NCBI GenBank assembly: GCA_029378245.1
Contig: JARKIF010000014.1
Coordinates: 1,116,001-1,180,000 of the forward strand
Origin: Roridomyces roridus
Lineage: Eukaryota > Basidiomycota > Agaricomycetes > Agaricales > Mycenaceae
Reading direction: 5' to 3'
DNA: 64,000 nucleotides
Shown here: piece by piece, positions 9,339 to 18,519 of the stretch
How the letters are laid out: every line of letters begins with the position of its first letter
Position numbering within the stretch: the stretch's first letter is position 1
The notes under the pieces: generated by a model
Seen by the model: only the letters and a program-made list of their open reading frames with translations
What the model was told of the DNA's origin: nothing
Databases searched by the model: none
Made by a program: the position numbers and the translations under genes

Positions 9339-10415
9339 ATGGAGCACCCTAGAGCTTCCCCTGTGGCCTTGAACTCGATAGTCCATCATCTGCCTGCAAC
9401 GGCCTCGCAAACAATCGACTCGTCTGAGCCACAGTGCGTAACTTGGCAGCCATTTTTTGCGTACTCATGATCAAATGTCCCCGTAGGCTCATCCTGATAT
9501 TTGCTTGGAGTGAGTGCGAGGAAGCCCCGAAAGGAATCAAACCCCATTCAAATTCGCCCTAGTGGACGCCAAATTCTTGCACATTATGAAATATTCATCC
9601 AAATACTCCGCATTGTTCCCCTCTGCTGCTCAGATACTCATTCAATCCGATATGGCTGCGTCTTGTTCGGGGACCAGTGCTATGAATGTATGCATCGAGT
9701 TTACCGCATGCCTTGCCTCTCATACCTTGCAGCTTCGGCGCATGCAACCTCTGGTAAAACTCATGTCAGAATATGGCGTATTCTCCGAGAACCCACCCAG
9801 AATGCTCTTCCATGCATTCTCGGCAGGTAATATCATTTCTGAAGCCAACCACGGATATTCAACATCTCCTCAGGCGGAACAGCTCAGCTTCTTTGGCTTG
9901 CACGGGCTCTCCGAGATGCAACCAAGACCAACTTTCCCCGCCTCAAACCCCGCACGGGCATTATATTCGACTCTACCCCCGCCCTGTTCGACTACCCCGC
10001 TCTCATTCGACTCAGCATGCCCTCTTATTCCTCCATGATGGCATACCAAAAACTCTTTGGCTTGGTGGGCGTAACCGCCTTGTGGATTGTCGACAACGCC
10101 AACGGACTACTCCGCATCCGACCTGGGTCAATGCAGCAATTCATTCACGGCGGAATGAATAATCCGAGAATCCTCGAATGGACCGACTCCGATACGCCTA
10201 GGTTGTATCTCTATTCGGACGCGGACTACTTGATGCAGGTAGCCCCAGTTCGGGCGCATATTGCGGGAGTTCGGAAGGCTGGAATGATGAATGTGAGTGC
10301 GGAGGAGTTTCGCGGATCGGGGCATGTGCAGCATGCGTCCAAGGATCCAGAGAGGTATTGGGTTGCTGTGAGGCAATTGTGGGTGGACGTTGTGAGGCCC
10401 AAAGCTAAGCTTTAG
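9339..10415 (+). CDS. DUF829/TMEM53-like protein, copy B
   Basis: Same five-exon structure as copy A: 9339-9433, 9487-9509 (23 nt), 9563-9687, 9733-9826 and 9874-10415; 292 residues, frame intact throughout. It retains 'LILIFAWMDAK', 'HIMKYSSKYSALFPSAAQI', 'PPRMLFHAFSAGGTAQLL', 'TGIIFDSTPALFDYPAL', 'PRLYLYSDADYLMQ' and 'KDPERYWVAVRQLW'. It is clearly more diverged from A and C than those are from each other, especially in the middle of exon 5, so it is an older duplicate or has escaped gene conversion. It is followed within 65 bp by a convergent pseudogene of the monooxygenase, the same neighbour arrangement as copy C with the intact monooxygenase. Confidence 0.85.
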
Positions 10416-10477
10416 CATAGAACGCTGTAACTAGATAACCGCGAACCGCGTGGTACAATTTCAAACACAGCCAAAAA

Positions 10478-11257
10478 CTACACGAGTACTTGAACCGGGT
10501 CCTCGCTTTCCACATCCACCCCATACCCTTGAGAGGTAGGTACTTGCCTGTGCAATAGAAGCAGCCGAATCCTGAACCCGAATACAAGCAATCGATCTGA
10601 AATATCCATCCAACCGTTCTCCCCCGCACTGGTCATCGTCGTAGCGAAAGTGACAGTTCCATCCGGCAGAACCACAACCGTACCGACGTCTTGATCAGCT
10701 CCATAGTTCTTGAAAACCTCCCGGGAGTAATTGTACGCGGCTTTACCTAGAGGCTGCACGCCCAGGCTTGAGACGCCGGAACCAAATCGCGGCCAGAGAA
10801 AATAGTCAAGAAAATCCAACACGTGGGCTGCGTGTTGAAAAAAGGGAGGGTTCAGAATCGATGGCGGCACGCAACGCGTGATAGTTGGTGGTGCATTGTT
10901 GGTTGAGATGCGCAGGAGTCCCTCCCTCTGCTTCGAGCTTGCCCACAAAGACGAGGGCCCAGAAGCTGCCTGTATAACGAACAAGCGTCCGTAATGGTTG
11001 AACGAATGCCCGTCCGGTGCGCGGTGTCCAATTTCAACCTTGGACACAGGTGATGTCGGAGCCCAGTTAATCGAATTGTAGTCGTACGAGATTCCAAGCG
11101 CCGTGGTAGACTCGGCGTTGGTTAAAAACGCCAGCCAAGTAGTCATTCGGGTCTGGATCAGACTCCGATCAGTTGGGGCGTTGACGCGGTCAGGAATTTT
11201 TGTCTTTGCCGAGATTGATCAATGGTGCGGCAGTCTGCAGACGAGCGGCGCTCGTCT
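10478..11257 (-). pseudogene. 3' fragment of the FAD monooxygenase (pseudogene)
   Basis: This matches the last third of the intact monooxygenase at 12759-13661, from the identical ending 'DPVQVLV' up to the region coding 'SAERLINLDKDI'. It is broken in several ways. There is no N-terminal FAD-binding part. A 22-nt deletion relative to the intact gene (near 11008, where the intact gene has extra sequence at about 13290-13312) shifts the frame, and a later indel restores it. The upstream end stops abruptly near 11257, where the sequence switches to a NOP53 fragment. That switch point is a duplication breakpoint. Confidence 0.85.
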
Positions 11258-11450
11258 TCCAGTTCCGCCTCAATCCGCCTCGACATTTCGGATGTCCACA
11301 AGATGTCCGCCTTTTTTTCTCCAGGCGTTCTTGCCTTGTCGGCTGGGCTGGTTGTGTCCGAGTCGTGAAGGCCCGGGAGCACCTACTTCGGATAGGACTA
11401 GCTTCTTGGCTCCCGAGGTTTGAGCGGCCTTGGGAATTGCGATTGCGAAA
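11258..11450 (-). pseudogene. Dead copy of NOP53 exon 1
   Basis: On the minus strand this resembles NOP53 exon 1 (7393-7568). Shared blocks include 'CCGCCTCGACAT', 'GGATGTCCACA', 'TTTTTTCTCCAGGC', 'TGACTGGCTTCTTGG'-like sequence and 'GAGGTTTGAGCGGCCTTGGG'. The start codon position reads AAT on the plus strand where NOP53 has CAT, so ATG has become ATT. Insertions disrupt the frame and no downstream NOP53 exons follow; the sequence changes abruptly into the monooxygenase fragment. It sits in the same divergent position to DUF829 copy C as real NOP53 does to copy A. Confidence 0.8.
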
Positions 11451-11619
11451 GGTGGAAGAGAGAGAGAGAGAAGCGACTGCCCGGGCCATGCCGGAAGAGC
11501 CGGCCATCAGTGATCCCGGCGCCACTCCTCGCTTTTCTTTCAACCTTCAATTGTTTCAACCACGATGCTTCAAGCGAACTCCAGATGCTCTTCGGCACTC
11601 ACTCACTCCCCAACCTGAG

Positions 11620-12680
11620 ATGCAGCGCCAGCCTGTCGCCGTGAACTCGCTCGTTCATTATCTACCTCCACTTGCAAACGACAAGGACTCACCAACACTC
11701 GACCCCCAGTGCGTGTGGAATTAGAAATTTAAACCTTTCTGAACTCAGTGGCACACCAGGCTTATCCTGATTTTTTCTCGGAGTAAGTTCAAGCCAGTCT
11801 TGGTTCAAATTTCCATTCAACTCGTCCAGTGGATGCCCAGTTCCGCCACATCATGAAATACTCGCAGAAATATTCGGCCTTGTTCCCGTCTGCAGCTCAG
11901 ATTATCGTCCAAGCCGACAAGGCTGCGTGCTATACGGGAAGCCGGAATATGAATGTACATCTCCGACTTCCCGTCTCTTACCCTGCTATTCACTCCGTAC
12001 TCAGATTAGGCGCATGCACCCTGTTGTCAAGCTCATGGTGCAAAACGGCTTACTTTCCGAACAACCTCCTCGTATGATTTTCCACGCATTCTCTGGAGGT
12101 GATACGGCAGCGTTGGAGGTCAAGATAGACACTCAATCTCTTCTTCAGGAGGGGCATGTCAGCTTCTCTGGCTTGTCCGTGCTCTTCGGATCCGAAATAC
12201 AGCACCATCCAGAAACCATCGACAGGGATCATCTTTGACTCTGTACCAGGCACTTTCAACTGCAGGACTATAACTCGATTCACGATTCCTCCGTCCCCGA
12301 CCTTATACCAAACGCTGCTGGGCTCGTTCAGCGTAGTCCGCTTGTGGACCTTGAACGAGGTGTATCCGTGGCTCTACATCCGACCCGGCACCGTGCATCA
12401 ATTCATCCACGACGGAATGAATAATCCGAGAATTCTCGAATGGACCGACTCCGTCACGCCTATCTTGTATCTGTATTCGGACGCGGACTACTTGATGCAG
12501 GTGGCCTCAGTTCGGGCGCATATTGATGGAGTTCGGAAGGCTGGGATGATGAACGTGAGTGCAGAGGAGTTTCGGGGGTCGGAGCATGTCCGGCATGCGT
12601 ACAAGGACTCGGATCGGTATTGGGGCGCTGTTAGGCAGTTGTGGGCTGATCATGTTATCAAGCCAAAAGCCAAGCTTTAG
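11620..12680 (+). pseudogene. DUF829/TMEM53-like copy C, frameshifted
   Basis: Exons by homology to copies A and B: 11620-11708, 11760-11782 (23 nt), 11830-11954, 12005-12098 and 12149-12680. Two defects are visible. In the micro-exon the conserved Trp codon TGG is CGG (Arg). Early in exon 5, at about 12184-12189, a 5-nt insertion around 'GGATCC' shifts the frame relative to copies A and B and leads to an early stop. Downstream of the insertion, exon 5 is nearly identical to copy A to its TAG. Unless a different splice restores the frame, the product lacks the C-terminal two thirds. The near identity to A despite the lesion argues for a recent duplication or gene conversion. Confidence 0.75.
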
Positions 12681-12758
12681 CATGGAACACTGTAAGTAGA
12701 TCGGATTTCAACCGCGAACCGCGTGATACAAATTACAATTTCAAACAAGGCCAAAAAG

Positions 12759-14886
12759 CTACACGAGTACTTGAACCGGGTCCTCCCCTTCCACGTCAAC
12801 CTCATAACCTTTGGAGATACTTGCCTGTGCAACAGGGGCAGCCGAACCGTGAACCCGGGCACCAGCAATTGACCTAAAATATTCATCCAACCCTTCTCCC
12901 CCCGCACCGTCCATCGCCGTAACGAAACTAACAATTCCATCCGGCCGCAGAACTACGACCGCACCAACGTCTTGATCAACTCCATACGTCTTGAAAACCT
13001 CCCCGGAATAATCGTACGCGGCTTGGCCCAGAGGCTGCGCGCCCAGGGCTTGAGACGCCGGAACCAAATCGCGGCCAGAGAAAATAGTCAAGAAATTCCA
13101 ACACGTGGGCTGGCTGTTGAAAATAGAGGGTTCAGAATCGATGGTGGCACGCAGCGCGTGATAGTTGGCGGTGCACTGTTGATTGAGATGCGCAGGGGTC
13201 CCCCTCTCTGCTTCGAGCTTGCCCGCAAAGACGAGAACCCAGAAGCTGCCTGTGTAACGAACAAGCGTTCGTAATGGTTGAGCGAATGCCCTTCCTGGCC
13301 GGAATACAGGCCCGTCCGGTGCGCGGTGTCCGATTTCAACCTTGGACACAGGGGATGTCGGCGCCCAGTTAACCGAATTGTACTCGTAGGAAATTCCAAG
13401 CCCCGTGGTAAACTCGGCATTGGTATCATAGAGGTCAGCCAAGTAATCATTCGGGTCTGCATCAGGTGGGGCGTTGAAGTGGTCAGGAATGTTTCCCGAT
13501 ATGAGGGCGGCGATGTCTTTGTCCAGGTTGATCAATCGCTCGGCAGAGGTACGGCGCTCGGAATTGTACGTGTCCAAGACCGAGTCCGAGTAGATGCCGC
13601 TCAAGACACCAGACAACTTCCAACCGAGATTCACGGAATCATGGAAGCCGGTGTTCATTCCCTAAGATCGTCAGTCGAATTTACACTACCAGGAGTTGTA
13701 TATAAAAATACCTGGGCAGCTCCGGACGAATGGGTGTGCGCTGCATCCCCAGCGAGGAAAACTGAGCCCTGCCTGAAAGTATCCGCAATGCGCTGTCCGA
13801 TCTCGTAAATTGTCCACCATTCCAATAGCACAAATTCGAGATCGAAGGGATGAACAGCTTTCTTGGCACGGTCCTTGATCAAGTCCTCTGTGACCTGCGT
13901 TCCAGGGGGTTCGTTATACAAGAACCCGATGCGGACGCGCCCGTTGTCTGCCAGAGTCCAGAGAACGTTTCCGTAAATCTTGGACTCGATGGAGATGGCG
14001 TGGGTATGGCTCAAGGGCATGTTAGTCTTGACGATCGCGTCCATACGAACCTAGGCTCCCAGCGTCAGACTTGGATCACCACTTTTGTGTTAATAATACC
14101 CACCCATTTGTAAGGTGAGGCTGTTCCGGGAAAGGGGAAGTTGCCCACTTTGCGAACAGTGGATCGTCCCCCGTCCGCGCCGATCAGATACTTGCTGTAG
14201 ATTATTCAAGCATGGTTCCCGAAAGAATCAGAGAAACTTACCAGTGAACCTCTTCAGTGCCCCCAGGGAATTCGACGGTGGCAACGATAGGGTATTCAGC
14301 AGAGTCGACGGTGCGGTAAGTCACAAGTTTAGCAGGTGCATGCACCACACTTGGATCCATTTCTTGGACGAGTTGTCTAAGAACGTCCTCCCAATGTTTC
14401 TGGCGCAAGGAAAAACTGAAAATTATTTAAAAATTGGTCGTCAACGAAGGGAGGCACGGACCTGAACTTGAACATGGTATCACTCTTGGCTAAAACTTCT
14501 TGGATGAACATCCAGCCTCTTGAGCTGCTCTGGACCCCATCCTTGTAGGTGACCGCCTCTCTGTAAGATGAATGAGCCAACAAATTCACCCAGCGTATAT
14601 AACGCGCCTGAGAGGGAACCCGATATCTGCCACGCGATCGTACAATCCAACCAAGTCAAGGAGCTCTAGAGTGCCAGCGTAGAGCAGGCATGCTCTCCCG
14701 TAAAGACCTTGCTCATACTTGTCATATTGCTCTACACCTCAGCGTGAGCAGGAAGGCATGTGATCTGAAAGCACACTCGCCTACTGCCAGAACCTTGTGG
14801 TGCGAACACACGAGGAGGTAGGACACCAAGAGGGATGTCGGACCTCCTCCAACAAGAAGGACGTCCACATATTTGGGCTGAGACAT
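12759..14886 (-). CDS. FAD-dependent aromatic-ring monooxygenase (phenol 2-monooxygenase type)
   Basis: Seven exons on the minus strand: 14886-14785, 14729-14604, 14556-14462, 14415-14242, 14194-14104, 14050-13712 and 13661-12759; 609 residues. Parts in order: dinucleotide-binding start 'VDVLLVGGGPTS' (last Gly of GxGxxG replaced by Ser); 'YDKYEQGLYGRACLLYAGTL'; 'YLIGADGGRSTVRK' (the DG motif); 'VFLAGDAAHTHSSGAAQ' and 'GMNTGFHDSVNLGWKL' (the GD motif contacting FAD); then a thioredoxin-like C-terminal region as in phenol hydroxylases (PF07976). The family uses NADPH and O2 to hydroxylate phenolic substrates; the substrate here is unknown. The exon 2/3 junction is the least certain, since acceptor choice at 14556-14561 is ambiguous. 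A truncated pseudogene copy lies 2 kb downstream. Confidence 0.85.
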
Positions 14887-15290
14887 TGGGGGTCGAAGTT
14901 GGGTCGAAGTTGTTCGATCTTCGAAGACGGTCCGTGGCGATTTAAGTACCCAATCCCGGGCTTCTTCGTCGCCGGACGTGAGAGGCTAATGGATCTGGGC
15001 CCAACGATGCGGGTGTGTAGAAGCAGACTGGAAATCTTGAAACGATACATCCCGAGACCTCCGAAGGCCTTACAATGACTCAATGCGATGAGGTGGGGAT
15101 TGGGTGGAATGGCAAGGATTATGTAAATCACTACACGGAGATTGCCGGGAGACACCGCCACGGGTGATTGACAGACTCGGAGCAACGGCCCGACAGCACC
15201 AGAAACTTGAGATCAAGATTTGATCAACATCACACGCGGGATACTTACGGCACAATTTTATCGTCTTTGGTAAGTAAGAAATATCGCTAC
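14887..15290. other. Intergenic stretch between two minus-strand genes
   Basis: About 400 bp separate the monooxygenase start from the stop of the next minus-strand gene. It should contain the monooxygenase promoter and the neighbour's 3' UTR. I see no conserved frame, repeat or RNA gene here. Confidence 0.5.
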
Positions 15291-17938
15291 TTACAGCCTA
15301 CTTATCATAACTGGGAGATCGATAAACCAATCAATGTCAGGCAAAGTAGAACGCCGTGCGATCCCAGCCTTGATGAGACGCAACGAAATCTCTCTGCCCT
15401 GCTCCGGTGGCAGGTAATATGCCTTCCAGAGATCGTAAAGCACGCCGTACGGCTTGACAGGACCGTTCGGCGCCAAATTGAAGAAAGGCTCGATCTCCAT
15501 TCCCCTCGATGCTACGAACTGGTGGAGCATGCGGTCCAATGTTGCTTCGTCTGCGGGCTGCGGTGCGCTTGGCTGTTCCACGAGCTGCACAAAATCTCCG
15601 AGTACGCGTCGCGACACAGGCGGCATATCCATCATCAGACGCCGCAGCAGAAACGAATAGACGGTGTAAGGATACTGTGGGTTGTATTTGATCTCCTCTC
15701 GATGGATCAGAGCGAGTGTCGGGTAGCGGCTATCGAGCCAGAGTTGGAACTCGGGGACCAGATCAGCCGCGCGACGGATTATTTCGGCGTTCTCTATGAC
15801 GAATCGGAGGTGCAAGTTCATCACCGTTGAAGAGGGGAATGACAGGAGGTGCTCATGAAAGTCTGCCACGCGCCAAAAGTCGCCTTCGCTAATGCCAGCC
15901 CGCTTGCAAGCCAAAGCAGGTTCTTGACTTTCGGCATCGCGCAGCCCCAATAGGTATGCGAGCGCGCATTGATTTGGGTCACCAAGGCTGCTTCGGGGCG
16001 CATCCTGGGTGAGCCATCCGAGGTATGCCTCTTGTTCTTGCTTGGGCAGAAAACGCGGCGCGCTCCGAGGCCCAAAAGCTGACACGAGGTCCGTTGGATA
16101 GCACTCGGTCATCAACTTGTACGTGAGCTTGATGAGGCGCTCCTGTTCTGCTCCAAACAGTTTGCCCGCCTCTTCAACAGCTGCGGTGGTAGACAAGTTG
16201 CTGGTCCGGACGTGGCGAAGGAACTGGAAGCGGTCCTGCACCGAGGGTGTCAAGTTTGGCTCCTTGTCGAGAAGAGTATCGATGCGAGCCATTGGCCCTG
16301 CTCTGTCGTAGATGAAAACAGGATGAAAGTTGAGCAGATTCGTATTGCCCCCATCGAAATCGACGACTCGCGTAGAGGGAAAGCTGACGTGAGCTAGGGA
16401 GACGCCCAGCTCATACTGATCAGAAGGGTCGGATTCAATTGCGCGCCACGTAAAGCCCCCGTTTGCAGCTTGGTCTAGTGTAACCCACCCCACATGATAG
16501 TGTACGCTCACACGCTCTTTGGATGTTATGACCGTCGGGCCTATGCCGTTGTAAAAATAGTGCGGTAGCTCGATCCATGTCACCACGCTACCACAGGGCA
16601 GGTTGGCAGCGCGTCCCAGAGCGACAGCAAGGTTTGTGCTAGAAGAGCACGAACCCCCCCGCGACCGAAGCACATTTGACGCGGTCTTGCGCCAGCCACC
16701 AAGAGCGTATTTGATGGAATCGCGCACAGCGTAGTGGATCACGATGCTTGCGAGCCGTTGCGCCATGCCTAGCAGCAGGAGCTCCTGCGGAGAGAAACCA
16801 GCGAATGGGCTGGATTGGGTGGACTGCGAATGTAGGCGATCCATTGACTCGCTATGCAAAACCTGCCACAATTCGTCTCCCTGTAACAGGATGCCCCTTC
16901 AGGATGTTCTGCGAGTTGAGTAGGACTATACGAGCTGTCGTCCAGGCCTGCGATGGTGGCCGACTTTCTCGCAACGGTGGAGTGATTAAGGATGGCGCCG
17001 AGCAGTGGCTGCCTCAATATAGACTGTGCTGTCGATTGAATTGTGTGATTTTCACTATCTGTGAATACAGTGGCCTGCAACAGCGGGAATACAGAATCGC
17101 CGGATTGCCAAGCGTTGGTTTGTTTCTCCTGAAGAATCCTGGCACGACGGCGATCGTCCAGCATCATATCTGGCAGCACCTCCCCACGGATCCGCTGCTG
17201 CGTAATAGGAGGTTCCTTGTCGATGAGATCGAGCAAGCCGCGATAGATTTCCTCGGCGTGCAACGCAGCCGAAGGGGTGAAAATACTGTGGTGAATGTGG
17301 TCCTTGATGCGTGCCCTAATTGTCGCGGGGCCATCCGCGGCGCATGCCAGCGCTGTCGCATCGACCGCCAACGCGTCCATAAACGCAAAATGGTCTTGAA
17401 CTTCGTCGAGGGCCATATGCTCCAGAGCAAGTTCCACAGCAGGTGTGATACGGGGCAACACCGTCGCCGTGTCGCGGGCATGGAGGTCGAGTTGCCGTGT
17501 TGTCGAAGCGTGGCTCTTCGTTGGCGCATCCGGTTCAATGTGGCGCTGGATCATGGCTCCGCGGTTAGCGATGCGCTCGGTGTTGACCGCAATCTGCTGG
17601 GCAAGTGCGTCGGCGTTGGCCATTACTTGAACGAGCTCTCCGCTCGAGGCCAGAATGCGCTGATCTGCCTGAGCTGCGCTCAACTCACCCGACGCTTTGC
17701 GTGCTTGGAGACCCACAATGGCCTCTTGTAGTTGGTCGCGGACAACGCCGAGTTCCTCGAGTTGACTCTTCTGCGTGGCCAAGAACTCGGACGCCTGCTC
17801 AAAACGCTGGGCATTGAGGACTCGCATTCCCGTTGCGAACATCGCCTTTTTTTCTGCTTGCGCTGCTCTCGATCCACGGTGGAGGGGACCGGGCTCGGAT
17901 AAAGCAAGAGGCCCAGATAGACTGACGCAGACTTGCAT
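15291..17938 (-). CDS. Uncharacterised protein: coiled-coil N-terminus plus transglutaminase-like domain
   Basis: Two long minus-strand frames (17938-16932 and 16851-15291) join through a putative 80-nt GT-AG intron (donor GTATAG; acceptor GCATAG) that keeps phase, giving about 855 residues. The first 200 residues are Ala/Gln/Glu-rich and likely helical coiled coil. Around residues 380-480 there is a pattern like transglutaminase-like (papain-fold) domains: 'RSRGGSCSSSTNLAVALGRA' (candidate nucleophile Cys), 'LPCGSVVTWIELPHY', 'VHYHVGWVTLD' (candidate His) and 'WRAIESDPSDQYE' (candidate Asp). The remaining ~350 residues are helical with no motif I know, including an acidic/aromatic stretch 'MEIEPFFNLAPNGPVKPYG'. 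I do not recognise the whole architecture. The transglutaminase reading is inference from motif spacing. Three tandem repeats lie over its start and upstream region. Confidence 0.55.
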
Positions 17939-18190
17939 GAGTGCTCCAGGAGTCGCAAACGTGGGATTAAAAAATCAGTATCTTCACGCGGATTTGAGGC
18001 ATTGAGTCGACCGGGTAATATTCAATTGCATGGGTGCTCCAGGAGTCGCAAACGTGGGATTGAAAAAGAAGTATCCTTACCGTTTACGCGGAGTCGAGGC
18101 AGTAACATTCCATTGCATGGGTGCTCCAGTAGTCACAGACGTGGGATGCCAAAAAAAAGCATCTTCACGCGGTCGAGGCAAACATTCAAT
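17933..18190. repeat. Three ~90-bp direct repeats at the 5' end of the transglutaminase-like gene
   Basis: Units begin at 17933, 18026 and 18113 with 'TTGCATGRGTGCTCCAG' and run on as AGTCGCAAACGTGGGAT (third copy: AGTCACAGACGTGGGAT), an A-rich stretch, and 'TATCTTCACGCGG...GAGGCA'. Periods are about 93 and 87 bp. The first unit contains the proposed start codon of the minus-strand gene (CAT at 17936-17938), and each unit repeats the same ATG on that strand, so the repeats are alternative starts or promoter elements. They are too few and too long for CRISPR. Confidence 0.75.
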
Positions 18191-18519
18191 TTTCGAAGAA
18201 AGGCCGTAACATACGAGGCAAAGGTCCCACAGCACGCCAGATTTAGAGGCAAACCAATCAGCCAGGGCGGGCAGGGCCGCGTCCGCGGGTATGAAGTCCG
18301 CAACCGTCGGGAGCAGCTGTGATTTGGTCCCGTTCGCGGCATAAGTTGTTGTGAGCTTCAAGGTCAATGACGGTCAGAGTCGATAGTTCCGTTGAGGAGG
18401 TAAGCATTCTGAGGCGTTTGGCCAGTGTGAACGAGATGGTTGAAGTTCAAAGATGACCTGATCGTCGGAAGCAAAGCGACACCGCCACTGATTGACAGAA
18501 CATATTTACTCACTCTTCT
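18191..18519. other. Divergent intergenic region
   Basis: This 330-bp stretch lies between the repeat array upstream of the minus-strand transglutaminase-like gene and the start of the plus-strand GT90 gene. It should hold the GT90 promoter. No frame or RNA gene is recognisable. Confidence 0.45.

Noticed and set aside
12156..12680. Separate plus-strand gene of 174 codons
   Set aside because: It is exon 5 of DUF829 copy C read downstream of a 5-nt insertion, not an independent gene.
17933..18322. Possible CRISPR array or repeat-protein gene
   Set aside because: Only three ~90-bp units of unequal spacing without unique spacers, in a eukaryotic context; the in-frame translation of the repeats (HGCSRSRKRG) is a by-product.
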